A stretch of 6,824 nucleotides of DNA from Candidatus Iainarchaeum sp. (GTDB lineage Archaea; Iainarchaeota; Iainarchaeia; Iainarchaeales; JAXPJC01). Both the position numbers and the translations under genes were made by a program. Positions 1-5,344 of this stretch are shown piece by piece. Positions within the stretch are counted from its first letter, which is position 1. Every line of letters begins with the position of its first letter. The stretch is from assembly GCA_018304445.1 (NCBI GenBank), contig JAGVWD010000031.1, positions 1-6,824 on the forward strand, in the 5' to 3' direction. A model generated the notes under the pieces. That model was given only the letters and a program-made list of their open reading frames with translations. It ran no database searches and was not told the DNA's origin.

Positions 1-1
1 T

Positions 2-2527
2 GTTGTAATACTCGCGATGTTGATATGGGGCTATCTTGAGGGCAACAAGTATGAAAACCATCCGATGTATGATTACATCACAAACCTTGCCGCAACTGAT
101 ACTGACGGGAGCAGCATAATCCCATATGGAGATCCGGACAGCATTTATACCTCGCGCTCCGGATTGGATGTGCGCTGGGACCTGAATACCGCAAGCGCGA
201 ATATTGACCCAACCCTTGAGAACAGCACCGAGGAAATGGCATTCTCAATTTCGCGCACCCAGGATTTCAATTCCGCTGTCGTGTTTGCAAAAATAAAGCT
301 GCAGGTTTACAGGAACTGCTACAATGACCCGCAAACTGATGGCAGCCCTTCGCCATATGAAATCAGCGCAGGCTGCGGGCAGAATGAATACTCAGAGGAA
401 TTCATGATAGAGATAGATACAACTGAGGAAAGCGATTTGCTTTTCTTTGCGGAAGATGAAAAAAACAAAAAGAGCGGTGCTGCGCTGTTTGCTGGAGACG
501 GGAAAACCAAAAAGAATGGCGCTGCCTTACTTGCCGCGGATGATGATGTGCAGACAGTGTTCGGGGAATTCCTCTACGTGGGGAAAACTGGCGCCGGGGC
601 GCTTCCGGAAGTGAAATTGTCATGGAACTGGAATGATTTTGAATGGAATTCCTGCGATGCGGAAAATCCTGAAGCCGTGTATTGCGATGCAACCCAATTC
701 GGGATTGCGCTGAGCAAGCGCATCAAGAGGCTTGACGAGTGGCTGAAGAAAAACAATTACAGGTTTGAATGCCCGGAGAATCCGCTCGCAAGATTCACAA
801 CAGGCAACACAAGCACAAATGATGTTGCTTCAGGGACAATAGGGATAAGCAGTGTTAATTATACCTTCAATTATGACACAAACACAGCGAAATTCCTGAT
901 TGCTGTGGAGAATTCTGATGATGTGAATTCAAACGCAAGCGTTTCCGCAACCCTGGTTGCGCCTTCCGGAATATCAATTCCCTCCTCTGTGCAAAACCCC
1001 TGCAATAAGACAGTATTTGTCCTGAAGGGCGCAACGCAAACCATTACCTGCGAATTTGCAGGATTGAAGCAGAGCACTGATGCCTACAGGGTAACAACGC
1101 GCATAACTTCTGTTTCTGCCGGTACTTCTGACAACATAGCGCATGACAGCTCATTTGTTGCATACAATGTGCCTGATACATGCTGGCTGCCGAAGCGCGA
1201 TGAGCAGATTGAAAAGTTCATAAACAAGGATCTGGAATTCTGGGGGCAGTATGTAAATGAGGAAACAGTTGAATGGACTGAGGAAATAAAAGACTTTGAA
1301 GATTTGCGCAGGCTCTTCAATTTTGAGGCCCTTCTTGTTAAGGACAACTATGGCACTGATTTCAGGGAGGATTTCCACCAGCTTTATGACAGGGAGGCCT
1401 TCTTCAATGCGCCCTCATGGTATCTGAACAATGACATAGGCTATTGGAGGCTGTGGAATGAGGGGGCAATCCTCATAGCAAAGAAATACTCCAGGGGCAT
1501 GACAATAAATATGCCGGGTAAATATGCCGTGCACATGGATTCCTGGTTTACAGGAAGCGGCTGGCAGATATTTGACGGCGCAAATATTGCCGCGGTATTC
1601 ATGACAGAGCTTACCTACAAAAGCGCCCCGAAGAATGACAATCCCTTCTATTATGTTCCGCTTGACGGCCTGCTCGGGAATACTGAGCAGGGAAATGACA
1701 GGCACGAGTATGGGACCGAATACTCAGGATATGAGTTGAAGATTGATGAGCATCTGGGGCAGAGCGCCTATACCTACAATGACTACAATTCGAATGCGCT
1801 TGTAATTGCCGATGTGAAAAAGAAGGAGGACCTTGATTCCATAAACAAATCAATCACTTCGCGCAGCACTGTGCTTGAGATTGATGTTTCAGGCAAGAAG
1901 GAAAAAATAAAGTTTGCGCCTGCGTATGCAACGCCTGTGCTTATGAAAGTGAGCAGGAAAAGCGCAACGCAGAGCAAGTTTTCTGAATATTACTCGCTGA
2001 ACATGAATGAGCAGGAAATTGATTCCGGGGACAGCCTGAATGCATGGAATGGCGTAGGGGCATGCTATGATTTCTCGGGAAAGCTTGCGGGCGAGGCATT
2101 CTATTATTACAGGGACAGGCGGGATGATGGGCAGGGAATAAGGTACGCGATTGATTGGGGGAATGCCGAAAGAACAGGGGACGTTTACCTTAAAACTATT
2201 TTCTATACGCCAAGGGGATATGACACTACTCTGAATTCCGGGAGCCCGGAGGTAAGGTTCATTACCCCGAATAACCAGTCGCCTTCGGAAGCTATTGCAC
2301 TTAATGGAATAAAGGGAATGCAGTACAACAGCTTCGGGGATTCTGACATGGACAAGATAGATTCAATACAGGATGTTTTTGACCTTGTAAAGGAAGGAAA
2401 GGTTGCAGTAGCGAATCACGGGAAGAGAATCTCTTTCTTCTGGGTGCCTTCCGCGCTGTATGCGCAGAAGGTGAATGGGAAAAGCATATACGATATTGAG
2501 AATGCGCTGGAATGCATAGGCTCTTAG
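2..2527 (+). CDS. Large membrane-anchored extracellular protein, 5' end outside window
   Basis: Not a family I recognise. The frame is open to the window edge: five codons (VVILA) precede the first ATG at 17 and with MLIWGYL complete a hydrophobic stretch, so the real start lies upstream and this is the end of an N-terminal membrane anchor. The visible part is 841 aa. Numbering from the ATG at 17, the rest is polar and Asn/Tyr/Gly-rich with no second membrane span. It has seven N-x-S/T sequons (first at N69) and ten cysteines, as expected for an exported, possibly glycosylated and disulfide-bonded ectodomain. Residues about 275-385 alternate like a beta-sandwich (Ig/CARDB-like, weak call). 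Residues about 465-560 are rich in Trp/Tyr/Phe. Residues 147-174 are a tandem repeat. The stop (TAG) lies 50 nt before the first small membrane gene, so it probably heads or belongs to that operon. Function unknown; a surface or machine-associated ectodomain is inferred. Confidence 0.88.
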   Translation, partial: VVILAMLIWGYLEGNKYENHPMYDYITNLAATDTDGSSIIPYGDPDSIYTSRSGLDVRWDLNTASANIDPTLENSTEEMAFSISRTQDFNSAVVFAKIKLQVYRNCYNDPQTDGSPSPYEISAGCGQNEYSEEFMIEIDTTEESDLLFFAEDEKNKKSGAALFAGDGKTKKNGAALLAADDDVQTVFGEFLYVGKTGAGALPEVKLSWNWNDFEWNSCDAENPEAVYCDATQFGIALSKRIKRLDEWLKKNNYRFECPENPLARFTTGNTSTNDVASGTIGISSVNYTFNYDTNTAKFLIAVENSDDVNSNASVSATLVAPSGISIPSSVQNPCNKTVFVLKGATQTITCEFAGLKQSTDAYRVTTRITSVSAGTSDNIAHDSSFVAYNVPDTCWLPKRDEQIEKFINKDLEFWGQYVNEETVEWTEEIKDFEDLRRLFNFEALLVKDNYGTDFREDFHQLYDREAFFNAPSWYLNNDIGYWRLWNEGAILIAKKYSRGMTINMPGKYAVHMDSWFTGSGWQIFDGANIAAVFMTELTYKSAPKNDNPFYYVPLDGLLGNTEQGNDRHEYGTEYSGYELKIDEHLGQSAYTYNDYNSNALVIADVKKKEDLDSINKSITSRSTVLEIDVSGKKEKIKFAPAYATPVLMKVSRKSATQSKFSEYYSLNMNEQEIDSGDSLNAWNGVGACYDFSGKLAGEAFYYYRDRRDDGQGIRYAIDWGNAERTGDVYLKTIFYTPRGYDTTLNSGSPEVRFITPNNQSPSEAIALNGIKGMQYNSFGDSDMDKIDSIQDVFDLVKEGKVAVANHGKRISFFWVPSALYAQKVNGKSIYDIENALECIGS
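455..538 (+). repeat. 42-bp tandem duplication inside the large extracellular protein
   Basis: Two adjacent 42-nt units (455-496 and 497-538) encode DEKNKKSGAALFAG and DGKTKKNGAALLAA, 9 of 14 residues identical with no gap. The DNA copies have diverged, mostly at third positions. The insert is Lys-rich followed by Gly-Ala-Ala-Leu, and lies between an acidic stretch and DDD, so it is likely an exposed linker. It is an old in-frame duplication, not a mobile element. Confidence 0.8.
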
Positions 2528-2540
2528 ATTCAGGATTCGG

Positions 2541-2556
2541 GAAAAGTAATATAAAG
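2541..2556 (+). promoter_or_regulatory. Possible internal archaeal promoter (BRE/TATA-like)
   Basis: A purine-rich stretch GAAAAG is followed by TAATATAAAG, centred about 27 nt before the ATG at 2578. That is the usual archaeal TATA-to-start distance for a leaderless transcript, and no Shine-Dalgarno-like motif sits before this ATG. It may allow the small membrane genes to be transcribed apart from the large gene. The AT-rich match alone is weak evidence. Confidence 0.35.
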
Positions 2557-2577
2557 AAGAAGCTGGAATTAACATAT

Positions 2578-2988
2578 ATGCTTGCTCCGCTTGACCTGGG
2601 ATGCTTCGGGAATATTGCAACCTGCTTCACTGACCTGATGCTTGTGCTTAAAATATTCCTGCTTCTCACAATAATAAGCTTTGTAAGGAACCACATAGGA
2701 ACTGGCTCATTGAGCTGGGTTGTAATTGGATTGTTTGCATGGTTCATACTTTTTGATTACTGGGTGTTCTTTGGGGGAATTTTCCTGCTGTATACTTTGC
2801 TTGCATTTGGCGTGGGACAGCTTATAATTGATTATATGTTCGTGAGCCAGGGCTTTGGGGCGCAGCCGCAGCCCGGGGAGCCTGAAAGCCCGATGGGGCA
2901 CGGGATGGATGTCCTGCAGAGGATGGAAGCAGCAAAAAGGATGCAGGGCGTATTGAAACCAAAGCCGCCCATAATGATGGGGAGATGA
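2578..2988 (+). CDS. Small polytopic membrane protein (136 aa), first of five
   Basis: Unknown family. The frame also allows an ATG at 2512 (158 aa), overlapping the previous gene by 16 nt, but that adds a polar Lys-rich leader. ATG 2578 places the hydrophobic part near the N-terminus and has a TATA-like element about 27 nt upstream, so I prefer it. Predicted membrane segments lie at about residues 20-36, 46-64 and 66-85, followed by a cytosolic-type tail rich in Gly, Pro and Met (about 90-136). Cys9 and Cys16 sit before the first segment. Residues 36-61 contain a motif (G41, T42, L45, W55, F59, Y61) that matches the next two proteins without gaps, suggesting a paralogous family. It ends five bases before the following gene. 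Role unknown; a subunit of a membrane complex is inferred from the cluster. Confidence 0.82.
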   Translation: MLAPLDLGCFGNIATCFTDLMLVLKIFLLLTIISFVRNHIGTGSLSWVVIGLFAWFILFDYWVFFGGIFLLYTLLAFGVGQLIIDYMFVSQGFGAQPQPGEPESPMGHGMDVLQRMEAAKRMQGVLKPKPPIMMGR

Positions 2989-2993
2989 AATAA

Positions 2994-3320
2994 ATGAATG
3001 AACGGGGGGCAATTCCGCTGATTATATTTCTGGTTCTTGCATTTGTGCTTGTGCTTGCGCTGCCTGCAATAATAATGGAATTGTTTCCCATAGTGAAGCT
3101 TCTTTTCCAGGTCATGATGGCTTTCCTTCTTTATGCGATTGTTCGGACTTACCTTGGCTCAAGCCCTCTTACGCTGATAATAACCGCAATACTTGTGTAT
3201 GTGCTTGTGTTCAAATACACCTACATAACCTCCGCGGCATGGATTTTCCAGACAATACTTATGTTTGCGGGCTTCAGCGTAATGATTTGGGTACTGGGGC
3301 TTTCGCTGAGGAAACATTAG
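2994..3320 (+). CDS. Small polytopic membrane protein (108 aa), second of five
   Basis: Unknown family. The start ATG lies five bases after the previous stop and has a GGGGAG Shine-Dalgarno-like site at 2979-2984, nine bases upstream, which supports both start and co-transcription. The protein is almost entirely hydrophobic, with segments at about residues 7-28, 30-50, 58-76 and 82-103 and short charged ends (NER at the start, RKH at the end). A Pro-Ala kink (P24) separates the first two. Residues 50-75 carry the shared motif (G55, S56, L59, Y69, F73, Y75), aligned without gaps to the 136-aa and 90-aa neighbours. No catalytic or metal-binding pattern is visible. A structural or channel-like membrane subunit is the most that can be inferred. 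Confidence 0.84.
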   Translation: MNERGAIPLIIFLVLAFVLVLALPAIIMELFPIVKLLFQVMMAFLLYAIVRTYLGSSPLTLIITAILVYVLVFKYTYITSAAWIFQTILMFAGFSVMIWVLGLSLRKH

Positions 3321-3360
3321 GATTAAAAGGAATGAATGAGAGAATATAACTGGGAAGAGA

Positions 3361-3633
3361 ATGATAATACTACAGCTTATAGAGAATGTATGGATTGCGC
3401 TGCTGTTGTTTATATTCATATGGCTGTTCTCCTGGGCAAAGGGAATTCTCGGAAGTGTGAAACTTGCAGTCCTTTTTGCGCTTATTGTTGTTTACCTTAC
3501 CTTCTACCAGTACCAGGAGCTTGTGTGGCTTGGGGTAATACTGTTTTTCATTGCCACATTCGGAAAGGAAATTTTGGGGAAGGTAAAGCTTTTCAGAAGC
3601 GAAAACTATGAGGAAATGATGGGGAAGAAGTAA
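3361..3633 (+). CDS. Small membrane protein (90 aa), third of five
   Basis: Unknown family. The frame is closed by a TGA at 3337 and ATG 3361 is the first usable start; a purine-rich GGGAAGAGA stretch lies directly before it. An overlapping frame from 3336 (91 aa) is Cys-rich, not membrane-like, and is rejected. Hydrophobic segments lie at about residues 10-25, 33-50 and 53-68, followed by a Lys-rich tail ending EEMMGKK, probably cytosolic. Residues 26-51 carry the shared motif (G31, S32, L35, Y45, Y49, Y51) found in the two preceding proteins. A 40-nt gap precedes it, and the next gene starts one base after its stop, so the two are probably translationally coupled. Function unknown. Confidence 0.84.
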   Translation: MIILQLIENVWIALLLFIFIWLFSWAKGILGSVKLAVLFALIVVYLTFYQYQELVWLGVILFFIATFGKEILGKVKLFRSENYEEMMGKK

Positions 3634-3634
3634 T

Positions 3635-3958
3635 ATGGACACTTTCACATTTCTTATTGCGGTCATACTGATAATGATTGCCATGCAGTACAACCAGACA
3701 TGGGTCATATTCGGCGCTGTTGGCATACTGATACTTTCAATGCGCTCGCTCACAACAATCGTGATGCTCATCATTACAGTGCTTGTGCTCTTTGCAATAA
3801 AGGGAACCAATATGACAGCATACTGGCCGTTCATTGTATTTGGCCTTGTGATACTTTCGCTTGCAATGGGCCTTGGGAAGAAGCCAGAGCAGCCGGAATA
3901 CTATGCGCCTGACCTCATGGGAGGCTTGGGTGGATTGGGCGGCGGAGAAGGAATGTAA
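3635..3958 (+). CDS. Small polytopic membrane protein with Gly-rich tail (107 aa), fourth of five
   Basis: Unknown family. ATG 3635 follows the previous stop by one base and has GGGGAAG at 3621-3627 with a 7-nt spacer, a good start. Four hydrophobic segments are likely (about residues 4-17, 22-36, 39-55 and 64-80). The tail is unusual: a Pro/Glu/Tyr stretch (about 84-92) then a flexible Gly-rich end, LMGGLGGLGGGEGM. The motif shared by the three preceding proteins is only partly kept (S35, L39 and F53 in register; the last Tyr is I55), so it may be a more diverged paralogue or unrelated. The Gly-rich tail could be a flexible cytosolic arm that contacts a partner; this is inference. Confidence 0.83.
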   Translation: MDTFTFLIAVILIMIAMQYNQTWVIFGAVGILILSMRSLTTIVMLIITVLVLFAIKGTNMTAYWPFIVFGLVILSLAMGLGKKPEQPEYYAPDLMGGLGGLGGGEGM

Positions 3959-3974
3959 GCGGCAGGATGCAATC

Positions 3975-4292
3975 ATGCGCTACTTCCTGTTCTGGTTTGT
4001 TCTTTTATTGCTTCTTTCCGCGCTAATGCTGTTTGTTGCCGAAGACATAATCCTTGCAGCAATATTCTCTGTTCTTGCGCTTGCATTGCTGATTTGGAAA
4101 AGTGCAGGAAAGGAAATAAGGGAGGATATTGCAAGGGAGGCTGCGGAAATGGAGAAGGCAAAAACCAATGTGCCTGAGCTTTCGTTCGCATATGATTGGA
4201 GCGAAAAGGAGCCGGGCGCAAACCCCTTTGCAATAGTCTCGCAGGGCTGCAAGAATTTCATTGACGGCATGAAAAAGGTTTTCAAGAGATGA
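3975..4292 (+). CDS. Small two-span membrane protein with helical tail (105 aa), last of five
   Basis: Unknown family. The frame opens upstream to an ATG at 3861 inside the previous gene, but that extension is polar and reads as an out-of-frame shadow; ATG 3975, 16 nt after the previous stop, begins directly with a membrane segment and is preferred. Two hydrophobic helices (about residues 3-21 and 23-41) are followed by a charged amphipathic helix (about 42-63, rich in Lys/Glu/Arg/Ala) and a soluble tail with SFAYDWSEKEPGANPF and a basic C-terminal helix (KKVFKR). It differs from the other four in having about 60 soluble residues. It closes the operon: its TGA is separated by one base from the stop of a minus-strand frame. 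Function unknown. Confidence 0.8.
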   Translation: MRYFLFWFVLLLLLSALMLFVAEDIILAAIFSVLALALLIWKSAGKEIREDIAREAAEMEKAKTNVPELSFAYDWSEKEPGANPFAIVSQGCKNFIDGMKKVFKR

Positions 4293-4293
4293 T

Positions 4294-4667
4294 TTAGCGC
4301 CGCCTGCGGATGGCAAGAAAGTTGGGGATTTTTCCGGATGATGGGTGCTTATTGGCCGGTTTGGGATACAAAACCCTGTATTTGCCATTGCCTAAAAGAA
4401 TATTGGATAGTGTTGTCCTGATTATTCCATCTTTAATCAGCCTGTCCCTGAATTTCCGCCCTGCGGAAGAGGTTTCATTTCCCGTTGCAAGATAATGCAC
4501 TTTCAGCTTATTTTCCCGCAATACCTTCAAATCTCCAGCAGGCATAGGTCTTTGGTCCCTGAAGGGAGATCACGGAACATATCAATCTTGGGAGCTAAGT
4601 CAAGCACTTGCTGTTGTTGCCTGCGGTCTAAATTATCCCACTCGGTTGCCCAAAACTTTTGCAGCAT
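4294..4667 (-). pseudogene. Frame-broken or split small gene, not recognised
   Basis: On the minus strand two adjoining frames look protein-like. The first starts at ATG 4667 and runs 46 codons to a TGA at 4527 (starts MLQKFWATEWDNLD). The second is open from about 4573, has an ATG at 4545 and continues to TAA at 4294 (includes KLKVHYLATGNETSS and GKYRVLYPKP, and ends in FLAIRRRR). Losing one base between about 4573 and 4527 would turn one gene of about 125 codons into this arrangement. A promoter-like BRE/TATA sits just upstream of ATG 4667. Gln codons in the first part are mostly CAA, while neighbouring genes mostly use CAG, hinting at foreign origin. Alternatives are two overlapping small genes (19-nt overlap, as in some toxin-antitoxin pairs), a sequencing error, or programmed -1 frameshifting, though I see no slippery heptamer. 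I cannot name the family. Confidence 0.45.
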
Positions 4668-4690
4668 AAATAATTTACCGAATCATTTAA

Positions 4691-4710
4691 TTTAAATTTA
4701 AACCTTTCTC
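4691..4710 (-). promoter_or_regulatory. BRE/TATA promoter for the broken minus-strand gene
   Basis: Read on the minus strand, a purine-rich GAGAAAGG (BRE-like) abuts TTTAAATTTAAA, a perfect 12-bp palindrome at 4691-4702. The TATA half next to the BRE is about 31 nt before ATG 4667, so transcription would start within a few bases of the start codon (near-leaderless). This fits an archaeal promoter and suggests the downstream frame is, or recently was, expressed. Confidence 0.5.
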
Positions 4711-4723
4711 AATTGGAGCCTAT

Positions 4724-5263
4724 TTATTTCCTCTTTTTCGACGCTTCCAGAATGCCCCTGTCGGTTTCAAGGATTTTCTTTGTGATGAGCTGGAGCGCGG
4801 AACTCAGCGCCTTTATGTCCTTTACATCCCTGCTTAATGTTTTTATCTCATCTTCCAGTTCAGCAAGCCTGTCCTCATAATTTTCTGCTGCAGCAGGGTG
4901 CAGTGCGCTCACTTTTCTGTGCAAATCTTCAACCCTTTCCTTCACTTCCCCAAGGCGCGAGCCGTGCTCCTCAAGCGCTGTCTGCTGTATTAAATCGCGC
5001 AGTTCTGCTTCAGTGGAGCGCGCTTCCAAATGCTCTTTTACGCGCTCCGCAACATGCTCCGGCAGCCTTTCAATCCTCCCGCTCGGAAGCTCTTCAAGCG
5101 CGCGTGCGGAAGTTTCGCGCTCAGCCCCGCGCGCCTTTGAAATTGCCTCTTCAATTTCCTGCCTGCTCAATCCTATGTCCGCAAGCATGCCACTTACGCT
5201 TTCCTCACTCGTGCCGGAGGCAAGCATCTTCCTTATCGTGTCAATTACAACTTCAGAAACCAT
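4724..5263 (-). CDS. Soluble helical/coiled-coil protein (179 aa)
   Basis: No family recognised. ATG 5263 is preferred; a TTG at 5281 in frame would add six residues but overlaps the promoter. No signal peptide or membrane segment is seen. Residues about 7-45 form a compact helical module with the pattern I-x3-L-x2-G-x-S-x-E followed by L-x3-G-L-S-x2-E-I-E-x-A-I (G17, S19, L27, G31, L32, I37, I41), similar to the short helix-turn-helix repeats common at the N-terminus of archaeal hypothetical proteins. Residues about 48-100 are charged and helical. Residues about 104-122 and 128-165 have heptad-like spacing of Leu/Val/Ile, typical of a coiled coil, broken by HPAAA; the end is KKRK. It is transcribed divergently from the HerA/VirB4-like gene through a shared promoter region, so the two may be co-regulated. 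A scaffold or adaptor role is inference. Confidence 0.83.
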   Translation of the reverse strand: MVSEVVIDTIRKMLASGTSEESVSGMLADIGLSRQEIEEAISKARGAERETSARALEELPSGRIERLPEHVAERVKEHLEARSTEAELRDLIQQTALEEHGSRLGEVKERVEDLHRKVSALHPAAAENYEDRLAELEDEIKTLSRDVKDIKALSSALQLITKKILETDRGILEASKKRK

Positions 5264-5282
5264 TTTCCCATCCAAAAGCAAA

Positions 5283-5328
5283 TTTATATAATGCGGGCGC
5301 TTATATATAATGTATTATAATTTATAAG
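5283..5328. promoter_or_regulatory. Divergent promoter region with palindromic TATA box
   Basis: The 81-nt space between the two divergent ATGs (5263 minus, 5345 plus) holds several TATA-like boxes. TTATATATAA at 5301-5310 is its own reverse complement and lies about 40 nt from either start. A box at 5283-5292 is about 25 nt from the minus ATG, and boxes at 5314-5328 are about 20-27 nt from the plus ATG. The GC-rich GCGGGCGC at 5293-5300 separates the first two. One TBP site may serve both directions, or each gene may use its own box for a leaderless transcript. Confidence 0.6.
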
Positions 5329-5344
5329 TTTGCGGGTTGCGAAA

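Noticed and set aside
2301..2747. A 148-codon minus-strand frame across the end of the large gene and the first small gene
   Set aside because: It spans the junction of two better-supported plus-strand genes and has a low-complexity Ser/His/Pro-rich composition typical of shadow frames.
3336..3611. A 91-codon plus-strand frame overlapping the 90-aa membrane protein
   Set aside because: It is Cys-rich and not membrane-like, has no start context, and overlaps a frame that matches its neighbours in hydrophobic pattern and shared motif.
3370..3834. A 154-codon minus-strand frame opposite two small membrane genes
   Set aside because: Antisense of hydrophobic codons often stays open; the sense-strand genes have Shine-Dalgarno sites, tight spacing and a shared motif.
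4310..4695. Two plus-strand frames (61 and 66 codons) in the region between the operon and the coiled-coil gene
   Set aside because: Neither looks protein-like (one has a run of Cys, the other no clear start signal), while the minus strand there has protein-like frames and a promoter.
4691..4702. The TTTAAATTTAAA palindrome as an operator or replication element
   Set aside because: AT palindromes of this size arise easily in TATA regions, and its place beside a BRE-like stretch explains it as a promoter.
4837..5310. A 157-codon plus-strand frame opposite the coiled-coil gene
   Set aside because: Its Ser/Ala/Gln/Leu-rich sequence is what results from reading the antisense of a Glu/Leu/Arg-rich coiled coil, and it runs through the divergent promoter.
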